In this document: positions 1-9,733 of the stretch, piece after piece | Layout: each line of letters starts with the position of its first letter | Position numbering within the stretch: position 1 is the first letter of the stretch | Assembly (NCBI GenBank): GCA_016934935.1 | Contig: JAFGRW010000033.1 | Location: forward strand, 1 to 35,966 | From: Spirochaetota bacterium | GTDB lineage: Bacteria; Spirochaetota; UBA4802; JAFGJZ01 | Length of the DNA: 35,966 bases | Direction: 5' to 3' | Notes under the pieces: generated by a model | What the model was told of the DNA's origin: nothing | Seen by the model: the letters and a program-made list of their open reading frames with translations, nothing else | Databases searched by the model: none | Position numbers and translations under genes: made by a program

Positions 1-669
1 AAGGTCGGCCTCAAGATCAAGATTATCCTCCAGCATCTCTGTATCGTAACCGGTCTGCTCGGCAATGATTCCTTTTATTCTGGCTGTAACCGCACCCTTG
101 TCTGCTCCAGCCGACTGCGCCGGTGCCGCAACTGTAGAAGCCGAAGAACCACCTGCTTTAGAAGCGATATAACCGGAAAGCTTCTTTATCGTATTAAGGT
201 CTGAAAGCTGAAGATCCTCCGGCACCGCAAGTGAATAGCTCTCTGATATTTTACCGAATATCTCTACCTGTTTAACAGTATCAATTCCAAGGTCAGCTTC
301 AAGATCAAGATCCTCTTCAAGCATCTCAATATCGTAACCAGTCTGCTCTGCTATTATCGCTTTTATACGTCCCATAACTTTACTTGCGTCTGCTCCTGCA
401 GAAACGGCTGCAGATGCAGGTGCCGCAGAATATCCGCCGGTCTGTGCAGCGATATACTCTCCCAGCTTCTGAATGGTATTAAGATCCGACAGTTTAAGAT
501 CCTCCGGCACAGCCAGATTATAACTATCAGAAATCTTACCAAATATCTCAACCTGTTTAACCGTATCGATACCAAGATCAGCCTCAAGATCAAGATCGTT
601 CTCAAGCATATCGGTATCGTAACCGGTCTGATCGGCAATTATTGTCTTGATTTTGGCAATGACAGAGGA
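1..669 (-). repeat. Tandem acyl-carrier-domain repeat, 285-bp period
   Basis: Carrier domain 1 occupies about 442-669, domain 2 about 157-384, and domain 3 starts at about 99 and is cut by the edge. The DEADLGID-like core recurs every 95 residues. The residue where carrier domains normally have the phosphopantetheinyl serine is threonine in both complete copies (codon ACG at 562-564, ACT at 277-279). Linkers between copies are Ala/Ser/Gly-rich. Tandem carrier domains are a hallmark of PfaA-type synthases. The array probably continues leftward. Confidence 0.9.
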
Positions 670-3600
670 GGTATCAGCAGCTGGTGTGGCAACCGGTGCC
701 GAAACGGCAACTGGTGCGGACACAACCGGAGCAGATACCGGCGCAGAGGCAGCGACCGGATTAGCTTTGCCGTTGAATATTCCCGGCACACTGTCCGCGA
801 CAAGAATGTTATCCTTTATTTCCGTTACAGGATTCTCTTTACCTGTCACAGACTGCAGCCATTTTGTGTAGGCCGGATTGTTAACTACACTATTCTCTTT
901 TTCTTTTCTTATAAACAGAAAAGCAAAGTGAGACCCAAAACCGGCACCAAGATGGAAACCGTATTCGAAATCACCCTGTTCTCCCTTAGAGAATTTGAGA
1001 GATTTGAAGTTTTCAGGTATTTTTGTAAGATTCGCAACCGGCGGAACTGTTCCTTTAACAAGGGCTTTAACCATCACAGCATCTTCGATGCCAGCACCGA
1101 GCGTATGCCCTGTGTAACCTTTTGTGTTTGTAACTGTAATGCTGTTCACATTAGAACCGAATGTATGAGTTAAAGCCGAAACCTCCGCATCAGCTGATCC
1201 CCCGCGGGCAGGAGTATAAGTCTCGTGAGACATAAATACCATCTTCGAAGCATATTCGGCCCGGTTTAATCCATGAAGATTATCGATCTTGTCAAAGAAA
1301 GCGACCATCTCCTCTGTAAGATGGTTAACATCTATCTTGCTTACGTGAAAAGCGGAATTGCCAATATGTGTTCCAAGTATTTCGGCCTGACCGCGTAAAC
1401 CGCGAGCCTCGACCCTGTCTGAGCGCTCTACAACAATACCGACAGCGCCGCTGCCTACAATCATTCCGTTTCGTGTCTCGTCAAAAGGCTTGGCTCCCTC
1501 TTCTACACTCTTCTTGACTGTGGCAGCACCAAGAGCCAAAAATCCGGAACCGATCCACTGGTTCATGTTCTTACTTGTAGCATTTTCACCGCCGATAACT
1601 ATAACACGCTCGCATCGTCCCATTCGGATCCAGTCCTCTGCCATAGCGACAGCCTGTGTTGTTGAGGCACAAGCAGCATCGATATGGGTATTAGGACCTT
1701 TTGCTCCGATAAACTGGGCAAAATGAGCAGAACCCAAAGCGAGTATTCTTATCAGGAAGTTTCTATCAAAGGAGTAGTGACCTTCTTTAAGCTCTTTCTT
1801 ACGGTTAAAAAACCACTCAGTAAGTTTGTCTTTAACAGCTGTATCACCAACTTTTTCCATTAGAAAATAGTAGAGTGACTCAAACTCTTTATAAGGTGCT
1901 CTTACAAACTTCTCATAGTAATATCCGGAAACCTCTTCGAGCAAAGATTCAAATCCCGGAAAGATGGATGTGAAGATTACACCTGTACTCTCTTGCATAT
2001 CTTTTGGAAGCATGATCCGGTCAGGCAGCATCGATCCGGTTGAAGTTGTCTTATGACTCAGTATTAATGGTATATGCGCATCCTTAAGAGCCTCGATACC
2101 GGCAGCAATCGCAAGCGCGTAAGCCGAATCGTAATCGTATTTAAAACCATATTCTGTTGTCAGGTCAAAATAGCCAAGTTGACCGGCAAGATGCATAACA
2201 TCGTCGGTTGAGTTTATCTCGACATAACGGGCATTTCCGTTTGCCTCTTTGAGTATACGTGTTATATTTTTGTCTATTACAAGATTCTGATTCTCTTCAG
2301 AAACAGCGTCGATAAGGTTTGTTCCTTTTAAAAGCTTGTCGAAGTTGTTCTCAGAGAAAACTTTGTTCGAAAGTCCTGGAAGGCCTATAGATACACCCGG
2401 AATTACAACCTTTCCTGTGTATATTCCCCGTTTTTCCACTGCATTGAAGGCCTCTTCCTTACGGGCTTTGATATACTCCTGATACAACAGCTCCTTAAGC
2501 TGAGCATCATTATTTTTAAGGAAACTCTCAAACCCGGCATCATCCGCTTTAAAGGTATAGGACGAAGCAGATGGAACAATTGGAGCGACGGATGTTACAG
2601 CAGATGACGAAACAGCTTTGGCTCCAAAAAGATCTTTGACCTTTTCAAGCGCAGCAGCAGTCGATGCCGCTTCACCCTTCTTGGGATCAACAGAAGCAAT
2701 TACGTCGTTAAACGATGTTTCCATCTTGCTGACAAGATTACACAGCAGACGTCCCGGACCGGCTTCAATCAGGGTATTAACTCCTGCTTTTTTTATATTC
2801 GCGATAGACTGGACAAATTCGACCGGAGAAACCATCTGTTTCTTAAGTAGGTCTTTAATTGCAGATTCATCAGCCGGATAAGGTTCAGCAGTGACATTTG
2901 ACACAATACGAACCGCTCTGGTGACATCTATCTTGACCGAAGCGAGTTCTTTTGCCAGGCCTTCGGCAGCACTGTTAAACATTGGAGTATGAAAAGCCCC
3001 TGATAGCTTAAGCTTGGTAAAGGTAACGCCTTTTGATTTAAGGTATTCACAGAACTTGTCAACCGACTCCTCACGCCCTGAAACAGCGGTTTGAGCCGGA
3101 CTGTTTTTATTAGCCACCCAGATATCCGAAATACCGGACTCCTTGATATGTAACGCTGAAGTGTTCGCATCGGCAAAAGCAACCATTATCGAACCTTTTT
3201 GCGATTTGGCCGCGTCGCGCATAAGCTCCGAACGTTTGATTACAAGTTTTAACGCATCATCAAACGAAACAGCGCCCGAACAGTAAAGTGCTGTAAACTC
3301 ACCAAGCGAGTGCCCCGCAAACAGATCAGGATTTAATCCTGCTTCCTTCATTACATCGTAAACTGCAGCCGAAGCAATAAATACCGCAGGCTGCGTATTT
3401 TCGGTCTCATTAAGCAGTGATTTTGGATCATCAAACATCAGATCTTTTATGGAATAACCGCGAATTGTCTTAAACTGCTCATCGGCCTGATCAATAAGCC
3501 GTTTTGCTGCAGGATAAGACGAATATATCTCCTTCATCATTCCGCTTCGCTGAGCTCCCTGACCGGAACAGAGAACAGCTACAGACGATAAAATCGACGG

Positions 3601-6600
3601 TGTTGATGATGCCGAAGCAACAGCAGGCGCCGAGGATTCAGATGATGAAGATGCCGACTTTGAAGCAGTCGAAACCAGCCATTCAGGACAGCTGCTTAAT
3701 ATAACATGAGCATGGCTTCCGCCATGAGCGTAAATATTTGCGGCATAGGTGTTATTACGAGAGTTCAACACCTCTATTTTTTCAACAGATTTCAGCGGAG
3801 AATTCATCCTTGCAATTGATGTCTCGGCATTATATCCAGCAAAAGGTATTATTGAACGGTTTGTCTCCATAGCAAGCATCTTGGCCATAACTATAGCCGG
3901 GTTGGCAGCACGCATATAACCCATATGAGTTTTACTGTTTCCAAATGAAATCTTGCGGCCTGTAAAAGCTTTCGAAATAGCCTGATGCTCTACCTGGTCA
4001 TATAGAATATTAGAGCTTCCATAAACGTCAATATGACGAAGCTGCCGCTTAGAAACATTAGAGCCGATATACGCCTCATCAATTACCGAAGAGAATGTCT
4101 CCTCCGAAGGTTTGTACATTCCGCTTGTCGCGTTAACACGAAGATTAAAACCATTAATTTCGGCAAGAACCTTCATACCGTGTTTTTTGGCTGTGCCATA
4201 ACGGGTAAGAGCAAAAAGTGCTCCACCTTCCGCCATATTCATTCCCTTTGCCCGAGCATCAAAAAGAGCCGTGTCCTCATCACTTAAAAGACCAAGCTTG
4301 TTGTAAACAGCAAAAATTGTCGGTATAAGATTAGTATCGATACCACCAGTTAAAGCAAACTCGTAGTCACCGTTTTTTAGACCTTTGATAGCAAGCCCCA
4401 TTGCAACAGCGGCCGAAGCGTCGGAAGAATCAACAGTGAAATTTGCTCCATTACAGCCCCAGAAATTACATATCCGCCCTGAAACAATATTGGAAAGCAG
4501 TCCGGGAATGGTATCTTCTGTTGTTGTTACATATCGTTTATTCAAAAGCTCTGCGGTCTTTGAAGCAATCTGATCTGCTCCGGCTACACCGCTTGATTGG
4601 ATTATCTGCGATACAAAAGGAACCCGTGAACGCATGATGTTTTCAGAATTCATTGCGCCGGACATTGTTCCAACTATTACCGCTATTTTATTGCCCTTAT
4701 CAAGCTTATCCACCAATCCGGAACTTTCGAGAGCCTGACCTGCCAGATCAAGAGCAAAAAGCTGCGAACGGTCGATATGCTTTGCCGACTGAGGGGGAAT
4801 GCGGAACTTGACATTGTTGAACTTGTAGTTTTCGACAATACCAACCTTGCTCTTTGGCAAGTAATAATCGCCTGTCTCATCCGCGTAACAGTCTATGTGA
4901 AACCTGTCTTCAGGTAAATCAGCAAGAAGACTTTTGCCTTCAGACACGGTTGCCCAGAGCTCATCCATGTTTTTCGCACCGGGAGCAATACAGCCTGCTC
5001 CGGTTATTACAATTCTGTCGTCGTTAAAATCATAATCAAGATCGGCGAATATCTTTCTGGGAAGCATTTTATATTTTTCAGAATACTCTTCAACAACACA
5101 GTGATAATTAATACCGCCAAACCCGTAAGAGCTGACAGCCGCTTTTCTTGTATTGCCTTCAACAGCCCACTCTTTGGCTTCTTCTATTATGTAAAACGGA
5201 GAACCTTCAAGCTGACAATTTGGAGACAGTTTTTTAAACTGGCCGTTAGGAGGCAATATTTTCTTCTCAACCGCCAGCACCGCTTTAATCAGACCCGCGG
5301 CTCCGGCACCTCCAAGAAGGTGACCAATTTGCGACTTAACAGAACTCAAACCAACTGGTTTGGTACGATTATAAACACGCTTGAGTGTAATAACCTCTGT
5401 CTTATCACCGGCAAGAGTAGAAGTACCGTGTGCCTCTACATAATCGATATCTTCCGGGGAAAGGTCAGCCTTCGCATTCTGGTAACAGCGATTAAGCGAA
5501 TACTCCTGACCGTCGGCCGAAGGCGCCGCGATAAAGCGCCCCTTCCCATCAGAGCTTGAACCCACAGCTTTAAGTACAGCGTGAATACGGTCTCCATCCC
5601 TGATTGCATCTTTCATTCTTTTTAGAACAACGACACCTGCTCCCTCTCCCATAACAAAACCGCCGGCACGTTCATCGAAAGGATACGATCCTTCAGCTGA
5701 AAGAGCACCCATCTTACAGAAACCAATAAACGGCTCGGGCATCATGTTTGTGTTGATTCCGCCGGTTATGATACAGTCTTTCTCGCCAGACAGAAGTTCT
5801 TTGACACCCGAATCAAGTGCCGAAAATGATGTAGCACAGGCCGCGTCTACAACGAAGCAACTTCCTTCCAGACCAAAGTGTTTGGCAACACGCGAGGCCT
5901 CCACGTTGAGCGCCGAACCGTCGGGATGCTCGCCTTCGATGCCGTAAGACATCTTCTGTTTAAGATTCGCGATAACCTTCGCCTTGTCCTCGTCAGACAA
6001 CTTCTTGTATTCATCCACCTGCTCGAGATAGTTTTTAATCTCCGGCATATAGTGTTTAAGAACAAGCGAATGCGAATATTCATTTCCAAGACATGATCCA
6101 ATTATTACTGAAGTGCGCTCTTTAGGCAGCTGCCTGCCTTCCGCAAGATATCCCGCATCTTCAATAGCCATGGCCGATGCTTCAAGAACAAACTGCTGTG
6201 CCCTTGACATCTGATCAGCCTCTTCTTTTGTATAACCGTATTTCTTGTAATCGAAAACAAACTGATCCACAGTAGCAGCTATTTTTGTATAGGTTTTATC
6301 CGGCACCTTACGGTCCGGGTCATAATACAGTGACTGATCCAGACGATCGTTAGAGACCTCCTTGATAAAATATTTTTTATCAAGAATGTTCTGCCAGAAC
6401 TCTTCATAGTTATTAGACTCGGGATAAATGGCCCCCATACCAACTATTGCGATTTCGTCGTTAACCTCGTTAGATGGATCGGTGACAACTTCCAGACAGT
6501 CCAGATTTCTGAAAAGTTCACTCTTCTCACAGATCAGCTCATGATGTATATCCTCTATTGTGAGAGTGTTGTCATCAAAAACAAGAGCATCACCGGCCAT

Positions 6601-8538
6601 AAAGTTTCCAAGTTTAAAGGTATCCTCTTCCGGTACCGGGTTGAACTTCACATTACTGAGGTCGGAAAGGTCAATTATCACACCCTTGGCTCCGATAAGA
6701 AGTGAACCAAGATTCTCTTTCTCGAAGGCCATCTTGCGTTCCTGCAATGGAAGCCCGTCTTTAATGCGTTTATGTTCGTTAATAATCTTTGTTTTTGAAA
6801 ACGGAGTCGGAAGTGAACGAGTAGAAAGTCCCAGAGTTTCACCGGTAACAACTGTCTCGTTCATATCCTGCATAAGTTTCTGATAAAGCGGCTTGATAGC
6901 TCCGCAGGCTACAATCTCCTGAGAGAAAAGATATGTTGTACCCACCTGTATACCTATCCTGGCACCTTTTTTCGCAAGAAAGGATGTCATACCTGAAATA
7001 AAGTGTGCTCCGGTTCGGCAGCCTATACCGCCCGCAAAGATAAGAGCCTTACCGTCTATCTTGTCAGAAAACATATTAACAAATTTCTGAATGGAAGACT
7101 CCCACAGAACCATCGATGTGAGTGATCCAACATGGCCACCCGCCTCACGCCCCTCAAAAATAAATCGGGTTACTCCGTTATTAACAGCATTTTCAAGCAT
7201 TGATGCAGCAGGCGTGTGGAGATAAGCTTTTGTTCCAGTAGATTCAAGTTCTTTAACCTGTCCGGGAATTCCGCCCGCAAAAAGCGCGAAAGGAACTTTA
7301 AGATCCTTAATAAGCTGCATATGATCATCAATAGTCTTGTTAAGCGCAGCTATACCTATCATTCCGGCGCCAACTACTTTGGACTTTGAAAGACCCTTTT
7401 CCAGCATCTCTTTCGCGACATTGGTTGGAAGCGATCCCATAGCCATGAAAGGAAGAGCCCCATGCTCGGCAACAGCTGCGGTAAAGTCGGCACAATCGGT
7501 AATATTAGCCATTGGCCCCTGTATAATCGGATACTTTGTGCCATGCTCCTTCGCAAGAGGGGAATCGATGATCATCGGGTCATACTCGTCAACATCTGCA
7601 AGAATCTGTCCGTAACCTTCGAAAAGATCTTTTATGACATCTTTAAGCCGGGTACTCTTTCTTGTTAAAAATCGTGCAAAACCCGCGTCCTGACCAAGAT
7701 AAAACAGACTCTGAACAACTGAAGCGCTAGCATCATCAACATGTGCGATATGGCTGTTTATCTCAGCATAAAGTTTATCATCGGCGTCAGGATCATCTAC
7801 AAGAAGACTCTCCTTCTCGGCAAGCTCCTTAACGATTTTTGTGCTAAGCTTTGTGAAAAAGCGGTATGTACGGCCTAATGACTGCCCAAGTTGAACCGAA
7901 TCTTTTTCTTCTATTTTTGAAACAGCCTCTTTGAAGTTAGGCGCAAGCGGAGATTCATCGGTAAGATAAAGCTGGTCATCAAGAACAACACCAGAAGCGC
8001 CGGCAGCAAACATACCTGCTCCGGTGTATTGTCCAACACCACCGTGCACAATTACCGGGTAAGAGCTGTTTTCGATATACCACTGCATCAAGATGTAAGA
8101 GGTAAATTTTGATACCTTGCCAGGTGCCTCATTACCCCGCACTATCAATGCCGAAGGATGAAGCGGTGCAATCTCATCAAGAAGATCAACATGCAATAGC
8201 TCCACGACTATACGGTATTCCGGCATTATTATATCATCCGGCTTGATGTGACTTATTTTATCGTATGCAAGAACAACTGTAGTCAGATTAGAAAAATAGT
8301 TCTCGTTTAAAAATGCGATCACTTCCTTATCATGGAAATTTATGCGGACACCGAAAACAATATCTTTCTTTGTGAGCTCTTTTATGCGCTCGATAGTCTG
8401 CTCCGGCTTAAAGAATTCCGTGTCAAATACCGGAAAACCGCCGGCATCATGAATAGACTCCATATACTCGGCACTGAAAACACCGGACGGATTATAAACC
8501 GCCAAAGGCAGTCGGGAATCCAAGGTTCTTGAAATCAT
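1..8538 (-). CDS. PUFA-synthase-like type I FAS/PKS megasynthase (partial, 3' end beyond window)
   Basis: The frame is open from ATG 8538 to base 1 (2846 codons, no stop); AAGGAG at 8546-8551 fixes the start. Visible order by residue: NMO/PfaD-like repeat 1 (about 1-310); NMO/PfaD-like repeat 2 (about 315-640; QGPM 340-343, EGREAGGH with His469), probably an FMN enoyl reductase; ketosynthase 1 (694-1125; Cys901, His1037, His1073 all present); ketosynthase-like domain 2 (1173-1590) with all three catalytic residues replaced (Asp1373, Tyr1506, Tyr1541), chain-length-factor-like; acyltransferase (GQGAQ 1659, GHSLGEF with Ser1744, GAFHT with His1850); ketosynthase 3 (2040-2540; Cys2290, His2438, His2478); an Ala/Pro/Val linker; then at least three carrier domains. 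No ketoreductase or dehydratase is visible, so these should lie past the left edge or in another gene. By analogy to Pfa synthases it should build a long-chain or polyunsaturated acyl product in the cytoplasm. The product cannot be read from the sequence. Confidence 0.93.
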   Translation of the reverse strand, partial: MISRTLDSRLPLAVYNPSGVFSAEYMESIHDAGGFPVFDTEFFKPEQTIERIKELTKKDIVFGVRINFHDKEVIAFLNENYFSNLTTVVLAYDKISHIKPDDIIMPEYRIVVELLHVDLLDEIAPLHPSALIVRGNEAPGKVSKFTSYILMQWYIENSSYPVIVHGGVGQYTGAGMFAAGASGVVLDDQLYLTDESPLAPNFKEAVSKIEEKDSVQLGQSLGRTYRFFTKLSTKIVKELAEKESLLVDDPDADDKLYAEINSHIAHVDDASASVVQSLFYLGQDAGFARFLTRKSTRLKDVIKDLFEGYGQILADVDEYDPMIIDSPLAKEHGTKYPIIQGPMANITDCADFTAAVAEHGALPFMAMGSLPTNVAKEMLEKGLSKSKVVGAGMIGIAALNKTIDDHMQLIKDLKVPFALFAGGIPGQVKELESTGTKAYLHTPAASMLENAVNNGVTRFIFEGREAGGHVGSLTSMVLWESSIQKFVNMFSDKIDGKALIFAGGIGCRTGAHFISGMTSFLAKKGARIGIQVGTTYLFSQEIVACGAIKPLYQKLMQDMNETVVTGETLGLSTRSLPTPFSKTKIINEHKRIKDGLPLQERKMAFEKENLGSLLIGAKGVIIDLSDLSNVKFNPVPEEDTFKLGNFMAGDALVFDDNTLTIEDIHHELICEKSELFRNLDCLEVVTDPSNEVNDEIAIVGMGAIYPESNNYEEFWQNILDKKYFIKEVSNDRLDQSLYYDPDRKVPDKTYTKIAATVDQFVFDYKKYGYTKEEADQMSRAQQFVLEASAMAIEDAGYLAEGRQLPKERTSVIIGSCLGNEYSHSLVLKHYMPEIKNYLEQVDEYKKLSDEDKAKVIANLKQKMSYGIEGEHPDGSALNVEASRVAKHFGLEGSCFVVDAACATSFSALDSGVKELLSGEKDCIITGGINTNMMPEPFIGFCKMGALSAEGSYPFDERAGGFVMGEGAGVVVLKRMKDAIRDGDRIHAVLKAVGSSSDGKGRFIAAPSADGQEYSLNRCYQNAKADLSPEDIDYVEAHGTSTLAGDKTEVITLKRVYNRTKPVGLSSVKSQIGHLLGGAGAAGLIKAVLAVEKKILPPNGQFKKLSPNCQLEGSPFYIIEEAKEWAVEGNTRKAAVSSYGFGGINYHCVVEEYSEKYKMLPRKIFADLDYDFNDDRIVITGAGCIAPGAKNMDELWATVSEGKSLLADLPEDRFHIDCYADETGDYYLPKSKVGIVENYKFNNVKFRIPPQSAKHIDRSQLFALDLAGQALESSGLVDKLDKGNKIAVIVGTMSGAMNSENIMRSRVPFVSQIIQSSGVAGADQIASKTAELLNKRYVTTTEDTIPGLLSNIVSGRICNFWGCNGANFTVDSSDASAAVAMGLAIKGLKNGDYEFALTGGIDTNLIPTIFAVYNKLGLLSDEDTALFDARAKGMNMAEGGALFALTRYGTAKKHGMKVLAEINGFNLRVNATSGMYKPSEETFSSVIDEAYIGSNVSKRQLRHIDVYGSSNILYDQVEHQAISKAFTGRKISFGNSKTHMGYMRAANPAIVMAKMLAMETNRSIIPFAGYNAETSIARMNSPLKSVEKIEVLNSRNNTYAANIYAHGGSHAHVILSSCPEWLVSTASKSASSSSESSAPAVASASSTPSILSSVAVLCSGQGAQRSGMMKEIYSSYPAAKRLIDQADEQFKTIRGYSIKDLMFDDPKSLLNETENTQPAVFIASAAVYDVMKEAGLNPDLFAGHSLGEFTALYCSGAVSFDDALKLVIKRSELMRDAAKSQKGSIMVAFADANTSALHIKESGISDIWVANKNSPAQTAVSGREESVDKFCEYLKSKGVTFTKLKLSGAFHTPMFNSAAEGLAKELASVKIDVTRAVRIVSNVTAEPYPADESAIKDLLKKQMVSPVEFVQSIANIKKAGVNTLIEAGPGRLLCNLVSKMETSFNDVIASVDPKKGEAASTAAALEKVKDLFGAKAVSSSAVTSVAPIVPSASSYTFKADDAGFESFLKNNDAQLKELLYQEYIKARKEEAFNAVEKRGIYTGKVVIPGVSIGLPGLSNKVFSENNFDKLLKGTNLIDAVSEENQNLVIDKNITRILKEANGNARYVEINSTDDVMHLAGQLGYFDLTTEYGFKYDYDSAYALAIAAGIEALKDAHIPLILSHKTTSTGSMLPDRIMLPKDMQESTGVIFTSIFPGFESLLEEVSGYYYEKFVRAPYKEFESLYYFLMEKVGDTAVKDKLTEWFFNRKKELKEGHYSFDRNFLIRILALGSAHFAQFIGAKGPNTHIDAACASTTQAVAMAEDWIRMGRCERVIVIGGENATSKNMNQWIGSGFLALGAATVKKSVEEGAKPFDETRNGMIVGSGAVGIVVERSDRVEARGLRGQAEILGTHIGNSAFHVSKIDVNHLTEEMVAFFDKIDNLHGLNRAEYASKMVFMSHETYTPARGGSADAEVSALTHTFGSNVNSITVTNTKGYTGHTLGAGIEDAVMVKALVKGTVPPVANLTKIPENFKSLKFSKGEQGDFEYGFHLGAGFGSHFAFLFIRKEKENSVVNNPAYTKWLQSVTGKENPVTEIKDNILVADSVPGIFNGKANPVAASAPVSAPVVSAPVAVSAPVATPAADTSSVIAKIKTIIADQTGYDTDMLENDLDLEADLGIDTVKQVEIFGKISDSYNLAVPEDLKLSDLNTIQKLGEYIAAQTGGYSAAPASAAVSAGADASKVMGRIKAIIAEQTGYDIEMLEEDLDLEADLGIDTVKQVEIFGKISESYSLAVPEDLQLSDLNTIKKLSGYIASKAGGSSASTVAAPAQSAGADKGAVTARIKGIIAEQTGYDTEMLEDNLDLEADL

Positions 8539-8545
8539 TAATTAT

Positions 8546-8564
8546 CTCCTTAAAAATCATTATA
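8546..8564 (-). promoter_or_regulatory. Candidate -10 box and strong RBS of the megasynthase gene
   Basis: On the minus strand a perfect TATAAT (8564-8559) precedes AAGGAG (8551-8546), which sits 7 bases before ATG 8538. The best -35 at 17-bp spacing is only TTCTGA. The gene may therefore have its own weak or activator-dependent promoter in addition to readthrough from the tetR-like gene. Confidence 0.5.
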
Positions 8565-8643
8565 TACATATTTGCTGCGTATCAGAAAATCACGATATTC
8601 TCTGCAACCGAAAATCGAGTTTATCAATAACGCAAATTTATCT

Positions 8644-8693
8644 GCGCAAATAAAATGCGCTTAAACAGGATAAACCTGTTTATAAACCTGTTT
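8644..8693. promoter_or_regulatory. Inverted and direct repeats between tetR-like gene and megasynthase
   Basis: AAACAGG (8663-8669) faces CCTGTTT (8675-8681), and ATAAACCTGTTT is repeated in tandem at a 12-bp period (second CCTGTTT at 8687-8693, overlapping the stop of the regulator gene). A small GCGCA/TGCGC hairpin (8644-8660) lies beside it. The layout is compatible with an operator or with a weak terminator/attenuator between the two genes. No U-tract is seen. Confidence 0.4.
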
Positions 8694-9723
8694 AATGCTG
8701 CTCCGCAAAATCCTGCGCTGAATAACCTTCACCGCTGTTGTCTGTAATACTTCTGCAAAAATGTTTTCGCGGATACTCTTCCGAAAGAAACCCGTTAAAA
8801 ACACACTCAAGGATAACCGGAATCTCTTTAATAAGAGGATACTCCATTTTATACGATATCCATTTATGAACAATACCATCGATAAATCCGAAGATTCCGA
8901 ATAACACACTCTCAAAATTCAAATATTTTACTTTATGTTCCTTATTAAGCGAAACTATACGCTCTTTAAGCATTGGAAGGTTTTCAGCTACATACTGATA
9001 AAAATGGGCTTTTTCTGAAACATCGGGTCTCAAATCAGTATTCTGAATCAATCGGTAAACAACCGGATTATCGTTAATATAGGTGACCCAGAACTCGATC
9101 ATCTCCTGAATCTCTTCAATAATATCCCTTGTAGGTGAAAAAATGGCGCTAAAACGCTGAACTATCTTTTTGTACTCTTCAAGCAGAAGCTGCTCTAAAA
9201 GCTCATCCTTGGACGCGAACATACGGTAAAGTGACCCCTTGCCCATACCCGCGATTGCGGCTATTGTATCCATGGTTGCCCTGTGAAAACCCATTTCAGA
9301 AAAAACCTGTAAAGCAGCCGAAAAGATACTGCTGCGTTTTTCAACAGCAGAGACTCTTTTTTTACGGTCATCACCGCTCTCTACACCCGATTTTGGAGAT
9401 CGAGAGAAAAGTTCTTCAAGAATTTCAGCAGGAATCGAAATGGTATCAATGCCTAGTGCGACACATTTATCAACAGTGTACCTTATTAGCTCGTAAGAAG
9501 CCCGGACCATCTTCTTACTCTTAAGATAATCGGCTATACCGCTTATATACGACTCGATCCAGACCGAAAAGGAGACCTTGAAATTATCGGGATCTTCACT
9601 TCTGAACCTGTCCAGATGTCGTTCGAAGACATCTGAAAACGAAGCGGGATCAAAGGAACCGTCAGCTCTAAAATACTGACCGATCTCCTTATAGAAATCT
9701 ATTTTTTTCTTCTGTTCTTTCAT
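8692..9723 (-). CDS. TetR/AcrR-family transcriptional regulator with extra N-terminal domain
   Basis: 343 residues from ATG 9723. The frame also runs up to a TTG at 9780, but that TTGACA looks like a -35 box, and starting there would put the palindrome at 9734-9749 inside the coding region. ATG 9723 has only a poor Shine-Dalgarno, so the start is uncertain. A TetR helix-turn-helix is clear at about residues 129-181 (RSSIFSAALQVFSEMGF, then TIAAIAGMGKGSLYRMFASK). A ligand-binding helical region follows to the end. Residues 1-125 form an additional, mostly helical domain I do not recognise; ordinary TetR proteins are about 200 residues and start with the helix-turn-helix. It lies 153 bp upstream of the megasynthase in the same direction and probably controls it and itself, perhaps in response to an acyl compound. 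That role is inferred from position. Confidence 0.88.
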   Translation of the reverse strand: MKEQKKKIDFYKEIGQYFRADGSFDPASFSDVFERHLDRFRSEDPDNFKVSFSVWIESYISGIADYLKSKKMVRASYELIRYTVDKCVALGIDTISIPAEILEELFSRSPKSGVESGDDRKKRVSAVEKRSSIFSAALQVFSEMGFHRATMDTIAAIAGMGKGSLYRMFASKDELLEQLLLEEYKKIVQRFSAIFSPTRDIIEEIQEMIEFWVTYINDNPVVYRLIQNTDLRPDVSEKAHFYQYVAENLPMLKERIVSLNKEHKVKYLNFESVLFGIFGFIDGIVHKWISYKMEYPLIKEIPVILECVFNGFLSEEYPRKHFCRSITDNSGEGYSAQDFAEQH

Positions 9724-9733
9724 AATCACATAC

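Noticed and set aside
1..669. Regular 285-bp repeats as a possible CRISPR or satellite array
   Set aside because: They are in frame and encode carrier domains; period and conservation follow the protein.
1..8538. Many open frames of 60-150 codons on the plus strand and in other minus frames
   Set aside because: All lie inside the single long minus-strand megasynthase frame, which was checked at about 20 motif positions. They are shadows.
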